A stretch of DNA of 64,000 nt from Chrysopilus asiliformis (taxonomy: Eukaryota; Arthropoda; Insecta; Diptera; Rhagionidae), in contig OZ035962.1 of the NCBI GenBank assembly GCA_964034945.1, forward strand, positions 111,326,234 to 111,390,233. The letters are read 5' to 3'. The position numbers were made by a program, and so were the translations under genes. The notes below the pieces were generated by a model, which did not search any database, was not told where the DNA came from, and saw nothing but the letters and a program-made list of their open reading frames with translations. How positions within the stretch are numbered: position 1 is the first letter of the stretch; each line of letters starts with the position of its first letter. Shown here piece after piece: positions 21,185 to 32,765 of the stretch.

Positions 21185-23914
21185 GTCTAAAACTTATGAA
21201 TAGTAATTTAAACGTTTTTAATTCTGATAAATATATTGTAATTATATTTTTGCACAAATAAACTCCAAAAATTCGTGTAAAAATGTATATTTTCAAATGA
21301 ACGAAAAACTGTCTAAAACGAAGAAAAATTCGATAAAATTTGTGCACAAAAACTAAAATTCGGTGTATTGCAAAGAATTTGTAAACTAAATGAATAAAAC
21401 TCTAAACTTTAGGTAAATATGCGAACAGTATACAATTAAAACATAAAAAAATTAAATCCCCCTTGCATATTTTGTTTCATAATTGCAAAAATAAAAAAAT
21501 ATTGAATTATTCTTAGGAGAATCTCTCAAAACATGTGCAGATATGTATTCATTGTTTAATTTCATTTATTTACAACCCATAAAAAAGGCCACGTGAAATT
21601 GAAGAATTTTTGTTTCAAAATATTATAATATAAATATAAATAGATTAAAAAATAACAAAATATTTCTCTTAATCTTTTAAATCACAAAAATAAGTATTTG
21701 GTAATAATGAAATTTTATAAAGATTTAATTCTTTAACAAAAATCAGTGAATTTATCGCATAAAAATAGTTTTTAATAATTTTTTAATAGACTTTTTCAAA
21801 AAGTATAAAAAAGATGTCTCAAAGTCGAAACTGTTCTAGTTGAATTAACCGCGAAAACTTTCTTTTCGAATATGTACCATTTGCCAACTAAATAAGAAGA
21901 AAATTCCTTGTTTATTAAATTAAATTGCGGCATCAATCGGCCAAGAAGGATTTTTTTGTGAAGAAGAAGAGAAGAAGCCATTTTTTTATGTTTCATCTCT
22001 TTTCCTCTGCCGTAGCCTTGCTGGGTGTCTCGTTCGTCCGCCTCGTTTTGAAGAAAAGGCAAGTTTTCGTGGCGAAGTTCGTTTGGAAAGTTCTCTGGCA
22101 AAAGGCGGCTAAATTTCTAGGCGGAAGGTGAGTGAAAACTGCAGATTCTTGTAGGAAATATTAAATTTTCAATTAATTAAACACTTTCCGGTAATTGAGA
22201 GGTGCACAGAAATCTGTGAAAAAGCGGAAATTAAAAGAATTTCTCGTCGAATGTCATACGCACATGTTTTTTTTTTCTTGGACCCGTTGAGGTTCCGAAA
22301 ATCCTTTTTTAAATGCGCATTAGAGGAAATGTTAGTGAAAAACGGCGATTTTCTATTGCAATCCGGTAAAATGCAGCAGGTTGAGTTGAAATTGATCGGA
22401 AATTGCGAATTTCCGGATTAATTCGTGGTTCTTGGAGATTTTTCTTTCGTTCCACGCGGTTTCTTCGGCTTGAGAAAATTGCTTTTGATTTTTTTTGATG
22501 TGTGTGTGCTGGGGCTTTGTTCTTTTGAATCATCATATCTTGAGTCGTCCGGGTGAAGACCGTGGAATTTCTATTCTTTTCGTATTCTTCCACATTGTCT
22601 TTTCTTGTGCAAACCAAAGACTAATCTTGATTCATTTTTTTTGCAACGCGCCGAGAAAATGGTGTTGAACTTTGGCTTGATTGACTCTGACCCTTCGCTT
22701 TCCAATCATTTGCGTTGTGCCTTCATATTATATTCCGCCGTAAAATGCAATTATCGATCTAAATTCTATAAAACCATCTAAAGATACTTTACCTATCGTT
22801 GACCGTAATTCAGAGCGGTTCTTGTTCTTAGCAACACGATTTCCACTTGATTACCAGCCACTGATAGGGGGAAAATATTCAAATTATTATTGCGTATTTG
22901 CCTCGCTTTGACCACTCGCTGATACACTCAGTCCGGCATAATTCATGGTCTGGTCATCTGATAGCGAAACAACAGATGCGTACTTTCCAGCCAACAACCA
23001 CTGTGAAAATTTCGAAACATACATAATTTGGAATTCGGATTACCTAATCACGACTAAATTGGGGCCATTAACCCGTCTCCTTGAAATTGATTGCGAGGCG
23101 GTCAGTTCGGTAGCTCCAATATCAACGTTTAGAATAGAATCTCTGAGGAGGGCTAGTAATGAGTTCATGTCGGTTTTCATTACCAAGCGAACTTTCAAGT
23201 AATTGAGCTTTGTTGCATTCAATGGAAATCTCGATGTCAGAATGATTCAGAGTTTGCCGTCTGAATCTTCTTTGCATGTCCATGAAAAACATTAACACAT
23301 TTTAAAATGCCTCTAATTGTTCTTGGAAATTTTATAGAGATTCACAGAAATAAAAATCTTTCAATTAGATTAATTACAAAGAAAAATCGGGCGCAGATAT
23401 TTTGTCTCATAAGAACGGAAATTAAATTTTTTTCCAACAGAAAATTATGTAAAAACACTTGATTTGGAAGCTTTCTTTCCGATTTTGGTGGTCCACATGC
23501 CAAACCTGCCAATTTTCTGTGAAAATCTTACAAAAATGCGAATCTATCTCGAATATTGGGAGTAAAAGTCTTATATTCATACATGATAATAAAGATATTT
23601 TGATTCGAAATTAAAAAAAAAAGAAGATTGGACTTACACAAAAAAATGTTAGTTGTTTTTAAATTCAAATACATCGCACAACTTTTGGAAAGCTATAAAT
23701 ATACTGAAAATAGCTATGACATGTTAAAAGATGGCTTTTAAGAACAAATTTAGACGTTTTTCCATTTACAAAAGGTTTTTATTTGTAAAATCTTTGTTTT
23801 TATTTTATTTAAGCCTTCTGTAGATGGAAAACTGTCTAAATTTGTTTGGCTGTCTTTAAAAAAAACCCGCAATGCGGCAATGCAACATATTTGATATGCT
23901 TAAAATTTATATTT
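21185..23914. other. Gene-poor region with possible but unproven exons
   Basis: A plus-strand open stretch at 21925-22130 ends at a good donor (GGAAG|GTGAGTG) and could be a 5' exon, but no partner exon was found. Both strands are open at about 22945-23222 (85 and 60 residues) in non-repetitive sequence, with no recognisable domain. The rest is AT-rich. I call no gene. Confidence 0.35.
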
Positions 23915-24048
23915 GGCTTTATCGAAGACCACGTTAGTTAATAATACTAATTTTTGGTTCAAAAAAAGCCAAAATTAAAGTTTCACACGACGGTCACTAC
24001 TTGTTTGATTTCAATAAACTTGAATAGTAACACATCGAGTGAACGACA
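23915..24048 (+). repeat. Dispersed 135-bp repeat R135, copy a
   Basis: It begins GGCTTTATCGAAGACCACGT, contains TTTTTGGTTCAAAAAAAGCC and TTTCACACGACGGTCACTAC, and ends CACATCGAGTGAACGACA. Copies at about 27071-27227 and 28076-28234 have the same orientation and high similarity, so the unit is well conserved against the decayed surroundings. It has no ends typical of a DNA transposon; a SINE or transposon fragment is possible. Confidence 0.75.
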
Positions 24049-24471
24049 TTATTTCAAGATTTCAATACTTTTTTGTCTCTATATTTTTATCTCTATATCA
24101 AAAACTTTTGCACTACAGAGTCCCAAAAAAGTGGCAGTCACTATCACTTGCCACCGTACGGGATTCCATCCCAGTATTTACTTTTAGGTAGCAGCTAGCC
24201 TCAATTTATCGTAATTCGAGAAGTATTTTAGGTGTTCATAGTTGAAATTTACAAAAATAGTTTTTCCTGATACTAAAAAAAACTTGAAAACTAGCCGTTT
24301 TTTGTCGAAAATATTTGTGGAAAAAGAACTTAAGATTTATTATATTTTATGTGCGTTTTTAAAAAAAGATTTGTGGGTTTGAAATTTCTGAAAATTTTAG
24401 AAATATTATTTTGGTGTTTTCTTTATAAAAAACAGCCATGGGAAACCATTTTTACAAATCATACTAATGTA

Positions 24472-25026
24472 CAGGGTGGGCCAGAATAGACGCGGGGGTT
24501 TGAATTCTTTATAAATTTTTCATTTTAGCGAAACCTATAATTTTTTTTTCAAATACATGTAGTTGATTGATGGGGAATATTTTTGGTCTAAACATGGAAA
24601 ATTATATCCCGCAAGTGGTGGCCATTTTCTGCTTCGCAAATCCGTGCTCTTTCCAAGACATTTTCCATAACCTTTCGTGTTATGGCCTCGATTTCACTGC
24701 GAATGTTGGTTTTCAATTGGCTGATGGTTGTTGGCTTGTTGAAGTACACCTTTTCTTTCAAATATCCCCAAAGGAAACAATCTGGAGTGGTTAGATCAGG
24801 TGAACGCGGAGGCCAATTGAAATCGCTTCTTTTCGAAATAATGCGTCCGCCAAACATGTCCCGTAAAAGAGCCATTGAGCCCACCGGTTCGTTGTTCTAT
24901 TGTGTACAGGTCCATTTTAAATTGCCCAAGTCTTCTTAACAAAATGCTGAAACAAAATAAAAAAAATAAAAATAAAAAAAAAGTTATAAAGACTTCAAAC
25001 CCCTGCGTCTATTCTGGCCCACCCTG
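24472..25026. mobile_element. Tc1/mariner-type deletion derivative nested in the Helitron
   Basis: Terminal inverted repeats of about 35 bp begin CAGGGTGGGCCAGAATAGAC at both ends with one mismatch, flanked by TA (24470-24471 and 25027-25028). The 555-bp interior holds a broken transposase (24588-24915 minus). It is far shorter than an autonomous element, so it is an internally deleted, non-autonomous copy. Confidence 0.85.
24588..24915 (-). pseudogene. Remnant of a Tc1/mariner-family transposase
   Basis: The minus strand keeps an N-terminal start (ATG at 24915, MDLYTIEQR). After a large internal deletion it keeps, in a different frame, the last ~100 residues including NWPPRSPDLTTPDCFLWGY, the conserved block around the last catalytic Asp, and a C-terminus ending HHLRDIIFHV before TAG at 24588. 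The DNA-binding domain and the first catalytic Asp residues are gone. It cannot be functional. Confidence 0.85.
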
Positions 25027-25703
25027 TATAAAAATGAGTTGGTGTCTGTCTGTCTGTCTGTCTGTTCCTCTTTTACGCAAAAACGGCTGATCCGATTGAC
25101 TTGAAATTTGGCATGAGTGTCTGTGGTAGTTCTGGTTCCAACATAGGCATACGGAAAAGTAACGCGAGGTGTGGGGGGAGTAAGGGGAGAGGGTAAAGTG
25201 ATTTAGAAACTTAGTTTTTGCGCTGTTACTCTTTCGCGGGGAAACTACTGAACCGATTGGCCTGAAATTTGACATAGATGTTCGTCGGGGGTCCAGCCCC
25301 AACATAGACTCATTAAAAAGCAGCCCGAGGGGTGGGGAGTAAGGGAAGGGGGTAAAGAAAATCCGAATCTTTTAAGGAAAAGCCCGGGCAACTTATTCTA
25401 TCTAATTTATTGCCAATTGAATTTTGTTTTCTTAGATTTTGTTCTCCTCACGCTTTTAGCCGGCCGTAGCCGGGCCCAAATTCTAGTTATTGATAAATTT
25501 CATGTCATAAATTTTGTTTTTCCCTGTAAAATTTCGAGTTTGGTTTGTTTTTAAGCTAGTCCAGGCTAGTTCGAGATTTTTGTAGGAAATATTTATAAGT
25601 ACGCAGTAAATGCTAGACTTTATGAATTGGAAATTAAGTATTTGAACTAAAAATTATATAAATGCTGGATGACGAAATTGGTAATAGTAAATGCATCAAG
25701 GTA

Positions 25704-26076
25704 GAACCTGAATCGTACGTCGATGCGTCCGTCATGCGTCCGTCACGTTGACAGTTCGAGTAAAATCAACGGGTTGCTATGAGTACTTCCCTAATAATAC
25801 GTTTTCCGATGCGGCGACCGCATAGAGTAGATTGACTTTCTACTTTTACATGCGGCAACGCACGGAAATGTCATTTCACAAAAAAGTTTGTTTACGATTT
25901 AAGCAATTTAAATATGGAACAAATTGAAAGTAATTGTTTCGACGATAAACTATTGTAATAGAAGAAGTGCAAAACAATGAATAAACTCCAGATTCGTTGC
26001 CGTACCCAACTGTCACCGCATCGAACTGTCAACCGGACGCACGCATGACGGACGCATCGACGGACGATTCAGATTC
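25704..26076. mobile_element. MITE with TA target duplication (373 bp)
   Basis: Inverted ends start GAACCTGAATCGTACGTCGA on the left and GAATCTGAATCGTCCGTCGA on the right and extend over about 50 bp through ATGCGTCCGTCATGCG to TTGACAGTTCG. TA flanks both sides (25702-25703 and 26077-26078). The interior is non-coding. Confidence 0.8.
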
Positions 26077-26280
26077 TAGCTTCAAGGTTTTTTAGTACAC
26101 TTGTGGAATAGCAAATGCTTCAAACTTAATACACTTTTTCGTACTAAAATTGGCTAAAATGTTAGTAACAGCATTTGCTACGTTTTATTGACTCAGCCCC
26201 TTATTTTGCCCAAAATAAATTTCTCGACAAGATGCATCGCAAAGTCGGACCAATCCTTTCCCCGTTTTTCTTGCGTTTTA

Positions 26281-26747
26281 TGCCGCGGTCACACGACGCT
26301 GTTTTGCCAGCCGCTGTTGGTTAGTAGCGCTGGCAAGTACCAACAGCAGTCAGCGTACTCAGAGGGTTCACACGATTTCTACTTTAGTAGCGCTGGCAAG
26401 TAGCAAAACAGGGGTTTGACATTTTAATCTGGGAGATTTTTTAAATAATAAACGTTACACACAAATTTAAATAAATAAACGTAAAATAACAACTTACAAT
26501 AAAAAAACTTTACCACTTATCAGACTTTGGGCAGCTCAGAAACCATGCGACAGGGTCACGTGATCCCTAGTAGCGCTGGCAAAGTAAAACGGTCTCTACT
26601 TCACTAGCGCTGCTAAACTCATCACGCTGCTGCTGGTAGTAGCAACGCACTAGGGTTCACACGGTGCTGCTGAAACGGCTACTAACAGCCACTAGCGCTG
26701 GCAAAACAGCCACTAGCGCTGCAAAACAGCGTCATGTGACCGCGGCA
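26281..26747. mobile_element. MITE with TTA target duplication and GCGCTGGCAA clusters (467 bp)
   Basis: Inverted termini TGCCGCGGTCACACGACGCT and TGCCGCGGTCACATGACGCT are flanked by TTA at 26278-26280 and 26748-26750. Inside, the motif TAGTAGCGCTGGCAA (or its complement) recurs at least six times, like an array of transposase-binding sites. The 3-bp TTA duplication fits the PIF/Harbinger superfamily. It is non-coding. Confidence 0.82.
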
Positions 26748-26916
26748 TTAGACGCCGTTTCTCCCGTTGGTGGTTTCTAAGTATTGGTTGACGTTAAAAA
26801 AACTCGTCAGTGCTCGATTAGTTTTTTTTTAGAACAACGCTTTGGCTACTATAAAAAAATTAGTTAACATTTTCACGATTCTAAAACTTTCTTCTTATTT
26901 CGCCAATTTATCGTTA

Positions 26917-27012
26917 GGGGTATTCACTTCACCTCGCAAAACCGTCACAAACTAAGTTTTTGGTTCAGTTTGCGACGCTTGCGAAGGTTTTGCGAAGTGA
27001 AGTGAATACCCC
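26917..27012. mobile_element. Hairpin MITE with TA target duplication (96 bp)
   Basis: GGGGTATTCACTTCACCTCG and its complement at the right end leave a small loop, so the whole element is one stem. TA flanks both ends (26915-26916 and 27013-27014). Confidence 0.78.
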
Positions 27013-27070
27013 TATTGTTTTTTAAGGATATCCCAAAAAAATGTACCTGAACTCTACCGAATCCCACAGT

Positions 27071-27227
27071 TGAGGTAAAATATTTAAAACCAGGCTTTAT
27101 CGAAGACCATATTAGTAAAACAATACGAATTTTTGGTTCAAAAAAAGCCAAAATTAAAGTTTCACACGACGGTCACTACTAGTTTCTTTACCATAAACTT
27201 GAATAGTAACACATCGAGTGAACGACA
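27071..27227 (+). repeat. Dispersed repeat R135, copy b
   Basis: It aligns with 23915-24048 and 28076-28234. With the latter it also shares an upstream stretch (GTAAAATATTTAAAACCAGG-like). It contains TTTTTGGTTCAAAAAAAGCC and CACATCGAGTGAACGACA. Confidence 0.75.
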
Positions 27228-27783
27228 GGATTTTGAGACCTAAATTAAATTTCCTTTTATCTTTCCGTCAGAAGCTATGCCGACTTCACACTCTCGCCAA
27301 ATTCAGGTAAATTCTGATCACTGTTGGTAGCTTTATAGTTTTTCCTGTAGCTTTATAGTTACCTGGACATTTTTCCGATTTATCAAGGTTAAAATTCTGG
27401 ATTATGATATAAAAGATGCAAAACATATGTAAAATGTGTACAATATCGTAAGTAGGAGTTTTAACCCGAATAAATGGGGAAGAAATGTAATTAAATTTAC
27501 AAAAAACCCAGAAACTGTGGCCACGATTCGCCTGAATTCGCCAAGAGTGTGTATCTGGCATAACACACAACTTAACCCACTCGCATTCAAATATTTTTTT
27601 GTGATTTCCTCAAAAATTTCGCAATTTTTAAAGAAATAAAGAACTTAAAAATGCTTAATTCATTAATGTCGGCTGGTGCATTTTTTAATCAGTAACTTTG
27701 GCTAACTTAGAGCCTTTTGACCAATTTAGAGCCTGACATTCCGTCGACAGTGACATCGTTAAACCACAAAGTTTCGGAAAACT

Positions 27784-28017
27784 GGGCACCAATCATGTAT
27801 TCCGACGCGTCTCTGTCTTTCGACTTCGACGCAGCTTTTAACTCTTGACTTCGCCATATTAGCAGCTTCAAATTTCCTAGAATGACAATCAGAATCACGT
27901 TTCGATTCATAGTGACGATTCCGCGAAATTTCAATCTGCAGATATGGCGAAGTCAAGAGTTAAAAGCTGCGTCGAAGTCGAAAAACAAAGACGCGTCGGA
28001 CTACATGATTGGTGCCC
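27784..28017. mobile_element. Foldback MITE FB1, copy 1 (234 bp)
   Basis: Terminal inverted repeats of about 80 bp run GGGCACCAATCATGTATTCC to GACTTCGCCATAT, with mirrored ends GGAATACATGATTGGTGCCC-like. The roughly 70-bp centre is the reverse complement of the centre in copy 2 (31794-32021). Since the ends are symmetric, copies insert in either orientation. A target duplication is not clear. It is non-coding. Confidence 0.82.
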
Positions 28018-28075
28018 TGAATTTTCGTCGTGACGACACCGAATGCCAGTTGATTGTCGTCTGTTTTTGATGAAT

Positions 28076-28234
28076 TTGAGATAAAATATTTTAAAGCAGG
28101 CTTTATCGAAGACCACGTTAGTAAGAAAAATACTAATTTTTGGTTCAAAAAAAGCCAAAATTAAAGTTTCACACGACGGTCACTACTTGTTTGATTTCAA
28201 TAAACTTGAATAGTAACACATCGAGTGAACGACA
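28076..28234 (+). repeat. Dispersed repeat R135, copy c
   Basis: It lies 58 bp downstream of foldback element FB1 and has the same internal landmarks as copies a and b. Confidence 0.75.
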
Positions 28235-28442
28235 CGATTTTGAAATTTGTTTTTACACTTGGCAGAATATGAGCGTAAAATCTAGGACCCCAAGATTGTT
28301 TGTAACTAAATATTTATAAAATAAAATTCAGTCAAAGCAGACGAAAAACAAAAAAATTAAAAACGTTACATTTTCAACGTTGAAAATACAATTCAATTTT
28401 AATTTATTTTTAACAGGTTTTGTTGTATAAGCAGTAACGAAA

Positions 28443-30539
28443 ATGAGTAAAAAACAATTGATCCAAGCTGAAGATGCCGTCGAAGCTGGCAGCGAATCTG
28501 ACGTTGACGAGAGACGAGCCACACAATATTTATGCAACGCGTAAGTAAATCTTATTATACGGTAGAATCCCGATAATTCGTACCCCGAGAATTCGTATGA
28601 ATTTGCTGGTCCCTTACGAATTATTGGGATTCTACTGTACAACTCTACGCCATTACAGAGATTTCAATAAAGACCGCATATTCTTTTAGTCCCGGCTTCA
28701 TGAATTCCGCCATGCGTCGCCAGGTCTTACAAGAGATGGTGAAAATGCTGCCCGAGAACGTTCAGAACCGAATTCGCGCCCTAAAGAATGTCCAATTGGA
28801 GCAATTGAAGCTAGAGGCTGAATTCTTCGAGGATGTTTATAATTTAGAGCGCAAATATCAGGAACGCTACCAGCCACTGTTTGATAAAAGGAAACAAATC
28901 ATTTGTGGCGATGTTGAACCGTCCAAAGAAGAGCCCAGCTGGAAGTCTGACAATGAGGAGGAGGAAGTCACCGAACGTATGAAGGAGATTTCACTTAAAA
29001 TTAAAAAGTAATGCTTAAACTTTTAGTTAATAAATTCTATTAATACTAATTGAAAACGTTTATGTTTTTTTGCAGGAATCTTAAGAGCAAATACCCAGAT
29101 GATGTTAAAGGTGTACCAGACTTTTGGCTAACGATTTTCCGCAGCACTGAACTTTTATCGGAGATGGTCGAGGAGCATGATGAGCCGGTTTTGAAAAAAC
29201 TTCGCGATATCAAAATTGTCTATGCTGATAATCCAAATGTAAGCTGAAATTTGGTTTTAGGTGTTTTTCCCCAGAGTTTTTTTTTGCACACTCTTAAGTT
29301 AATTCTTGTGAGATTCACTTTTATCGCTTGAATTTTACGATGCGTGCAAGATTGATTTGCTTTCAATTTGCAACAGCCATCTACAAAATTTTTACTAGTT
29401 GGCTTACGTAGGAAAGTGACAACTCTTTATTGAGAAAATGTCATTGAAAGTTGGTAGATTGACTAAAAGGATAGATTTTTCCTTAAAGAACTGTGAGTTA
29501 ACGTATTTCAAACAGGACAACAATTTATTTTCTTGATTTTTAAATACCGACTTTTAATATAACATTTTTCTGCAAATCACACTTTAGCGAGCGCTTCGGG
29601 AGATCTAGGCGAACCCGAATCTCCCAACCGCATCCACATTCGCCGAGTTTAAGTGCCTTAGTCGTTGCTTGGCCGTCAAGATGTTTAGTTTTGAATTACT
29701 TGTAGTTAATAATGAAAAAATAAATTTTGTAGTTATCTTAATTAAAAAAATCATATTCTTTTACAGTCGTACACATTAGAATTTCATTTCGACAAGAATG
29801 AATTCTTCTCGAATCCAATTTTAACCAAACAATATTTCCTAAAAACCACCGTCGATGAGGAGTATCCGTTTGGATTTGAAGGTCCAGAAATCTTCAAGTG
29901 CACAGTAAGTAAAAATCCATTGCAGGACTGAACAAAGATCACAAAATTTTTCTTTCACTTTTAATAGGGCTGCCAAATTAATTGGGAGAAAGGAATGAAT
30001 TTAACAATAAAAACTATCCGTAAGAAGCAAAAGCATAAGGAACGTGGCGCAGTCCGAACGATAACAAAGCAAGTTCCAAACGATTCATTCTTCAATTTCT
30101 TCAATCCGCCAGAAGTTTCCGATGATAAAACGAAAATTGATGAAGAATCGCAGGGTGTAAGTGGAAAAAGTGAATTTTTTGTTTCGATCGAAAGATTTAA
30201 ATCTTTAAATAATTACAGATTTTGGCAACTGACTTTGAGATTGGTCACTTCCTTCGAGCACGGATAATCCCGAAGGCAGTGCTCTATTACACCGGTGAGT
30301 ATTGAAAAGTTTGGAATTTGCAGATGTCGGTTTTTACAATGGATCTCACAAAATTAGGTGACGTTGTTGAAGACGACGAAGATGACTTCGAGGAGGAGGA
30401 GGAAGAAGAAGCCGAAGAGGAGGAGGACTCCGATGAAGATGGTGGTGATGGAGAAGGTAACACCGGGGGGCAGCAACAACAGACGTGCAGAAATGGTCCA
30501 AAAAAGAAACAGAATCCAAATGAGTGCGCAAATCAGTGA
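28443..30539 (+). CDS. Nap1: Nucleosome assembly protein 1 (Nap1) histone chaperone
   Basis: Seven exons (28443-28540, 28690-29007, 29076-29238, 29767-29904, 29968-30156, 30219-30294, 30358-30539), all GT-AG and in frame, give 387 residues. Nap1 binds H2A-H2B and H3-H4, shuttles them between cytosol and nucleus and loads them on DNA. Visible landmarks are RRQVLQEMVKMLPENVQNRI, the long dimerisation helix (LEAEFFEDVYNLERKYQERY), GVPDFWLTIFR, the basic stretch RKKQKHK at 257-263 that acts as nuclear localisation signal in the family, LATDFEIGHFLRARIIPKAV, and an acidic tail from about 328. The protein ends CANQ, a CaaX-type prenylation motif; animal NAP1 proteins also end in a CaaX box. Intron 1 carries a small MITE. 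Family assignment is certain; the limits of exon 7 depend on the TTAG acceptor at 30356. Confidence 0.96.
28560..28637. mobile_element. 78-bp pogo/Tigger-like MITE in Nap1 intron 1
   Basis: Near-perfect hairpin: CGGTAGAATCCCGATAATTC at the left and CAGTAGAATCCCAATAATTC on the complement of the right end, flanked by TA (28558-28559 and 28638-28639). The CAGTAGAA...CGATAATTCG end is typical of pogo-like elements. Confidence 0.75.
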
Positions 30540-31543
30540 GGAAGGCAGAAATACAGGGAGGAGAGACTATAAACTATTGGATTCATAAAGAAATTTTGAC
30601 GGATATTACTGAAAAATATATAGAAAAAAACGGAAGGTTTATGAGAGAAATCAATACACACGCATGAATCACAATTAAATAAAACAAATATCCAAAATAT
30701 AACAAAAAAATAAAAAATCTATAGTTAATATATTTAAAAAAAAAAGAAACACACCAACAAACTATCAAGTTACTACTTTTGTTTAATCTTCTGTTATTTC
30801 CATTGTTTACAAATTAAGAATCTTCAATATGTTAGTTAAACGATATTTAAATAATATCTTTGAACCAATATTAGTTGTTGTAACCGTAATTTGAAAAGAC
30901 AATTTTAAGTCGCTTAAGTTATCTTTCTATTCATGTTCAATTACTTTACTTCAAGATTTCACACAAAACTCGATATTTTCTATTATTATTATTATTTTTT
31001 GTTTTTTTTTTAAAAAAGGAAATATATTTTTTAAATTGCAAGTTACAAATCGTGCTTAAATTTTGATCGATTACGCGAAATCTATCTACGTAGCGCTTCG
31101 TTGTGAAAACAATTTTTTTTTGTTTCTAATACTATTTCTGCATTTAGTTTATACTATGGAAAAATTTTATAAATTTTTTATTTAAACATACATACATCTT
31201 TTGTTTTATTTGATTTTCTCGTGTTTTCAGCTTGTCTTTTTTCAGTTTGCTGTTTTTCGATTGTCATCAATTCATCTCCATTTAATTGCATTGAAATTTA
31301 TGGAATATTACTAGGGAACACAAATTAAAAAGATTCTTTATCCATTTAAGTATTTTTGAAATTAATTTTTTTATTCAGTTGAATCTCGAATTTCATTTGC
31401 CAGCTTCGATTAATTGCGATCCGGACGAGTAATGACCGAAAATAGATTTCAACTGAATTTTTGTATGTTAGAGCTATGCACACTGATTGATTGTGTAGCC
31501 GCAAGGAGTGATTTTTAACGCCAGCCAAATAAATTTAGACAAG
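30540..31543. other. Nap1 3' region and AT-rich spacer
   Basis: A likely 3' UTR with an AATAAA near 30678 is followed by very AT-rich sequence. No gene or transposon end is recognised. Confidence 0.45.
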
Positions 31544-31670
31544 CACCCCGATTGCGAGTGTCGTGTCGTTTTCGACAAAGTCGTTCTACGTGTTGTTGTT
31601 AGTGTTTTTCTACCAACAACAACACGTAAAACGACTTGTCGAAAACGACACGACACTTGCAATCGGGGTG
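31544..31670. mobile_element. Hairpin MITE (127 bp)
   Basis: CACCCCGATTGCGAGTGTCG at the left and its near-complement at the right continue as about 58-bp arms around a short loop. A perfectly defined target duplication is not visible because the palindrome runs to the ends. Confidence 0.72.
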
Positions 31671-31793
31671 AAGTTTCCATCTACAATCGATGTCGACGCC
31701 TCCGTACAAGGCTATCATATCTTTCTCGAGCTGTCAAAATTCTTAATATTGGAAAGATTTTCAGTTATTTTTCGCTATTTTTGGAAGAAAACT

Positions 31794-32021
31794 GGGCACC
31801 AATCATGTATTCCGACGCGTCTCTGTCTCTCGACTTCGACGCAGCTTTTAACTCTTGACTTCGCCATATCTGCAGTTTGAAATTTCTCGGAATCGTCACT
31901 ATGAATCCAAACGTGATTCTGACTGTCACTCCAGGAAATTTGAAGTTGATGATATGACGAAGTCAAGAGTTAAAAGCTGCGTCGAAGTCGAAAGACGCAT
32001 CGGAATACATGATTGCTGCCC
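31794..32021. mobile_element. Foldback MITE FB1, copy 2 (228 bp)
   Basis: Same 80-bp inverted ends as 27784-28017. The centre is in the opposite orientation to copy 1. The right arm has a 7-bp deletion in the CGAAAGACAGAGACGCG segment. Confidence 0.8.
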
Positions 32022-32391
32022 TATTCAATTTACAATTATTAAGTGGAGATGATCGATTTTTGCACCGAGATCTTGTACGTTATATCCAGTTGGTCATTTT
32101 AGGAGTCTAAATTCGCGTAATGCGACAACGTGATGCATTCGGTAAGCCTTAGCCAAAGTATAGACAATCCAAGTAGTTTTAGCTCATACAAAATTATTTG
32201 TCAAAATTACGTTGCACTAGTGCGGATGGAAAATATTTCTGGGGGTTCGGTAAAGAGAAAACCATACCTACTGGAGTTGCTTTATTATTTCTCGTTTATA
32301 CTCGTGAGAAAAGTGTCGCTTCTCTTTCGCACTCATGGTGTCAAATGGAAGTGAAATTACTTGTATTGACTATACTTTGCCTTAGCTCTTA

Positions 32392-32765
32392 AGGTGCCGC
32401 TCCACATGAGAGTAAATACGCGAGTAACTCTCAAAAACTCTCAAGAGTTACTCGCTGGAGGTTGACCATTTGAGAGTTAATTTCGGCGATTAATCTCCTC
32501 CGGTGACCAATATTTTGATTTTTTGACATCTTGCTTTGGTGAATTCTCGAGAGCTACAAGCGAAATACAAACGCCGTTCGTATCTGGCGAGCAACTACCC
32601 AAGATTTCAGTGGGTGCGTGTCGACTAAAGAGTAGAATCACTTTTGACAGCTCGCAGAAACTAGCTCGCGAGTTTCTGCGAGCGACTCTCAGAGACGTGT
32701 CCATTTGCGAGTAGCTGCTATCGAGAGGTTCTCGCCGGCATTTACTCTCATGTGGAGCGGCATCT
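32392..32765. mobile_element. MITE with TTA target duplication (374 bp)
   Basis: Inverted ends AGGTGCCGCTCCACATGAGA and AGATGCCGCTCCACATGAGA extend through GTAAAT. TTA is duplicated at 32389-32391 and 32766-32768. Internal GAGAGTTACTCGC-type phrases repeat near both ends. The 3-bp duplication suggests PIF/Harbinger. It is non-coding. Confidence 0.8.

Larger units (their letters stand above)
24459..25486 (+). mobile_element. Helitron-like element split by a Tc1/mariner insertion
   Basis: It starts A|TCATACTAATG at 24459. After 13 bp it is interrupted at a TA by the element at 24472-25026 and resumes TATAAAAATGAGTTGGTGTC. The body matches the other Helitron-like copies, with two internal units around 25097 and 25252. 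It ends with a GCCGGCCGTAGCCGGGC stem and CTAG|T at 25483-25486. Removing the insertion restores the TACTAATATATAAAAATGAG-type 5' end seen elsewhere. It is non-coding. Confidence 0.7.

Noticed and set aside
22945..23222. Opposed open frames of 85 (plus) and 60 (minus) residues
   Set aside because: Neither has a recognisable domain or convincing splice sites; kept only as a note in the regional entry.
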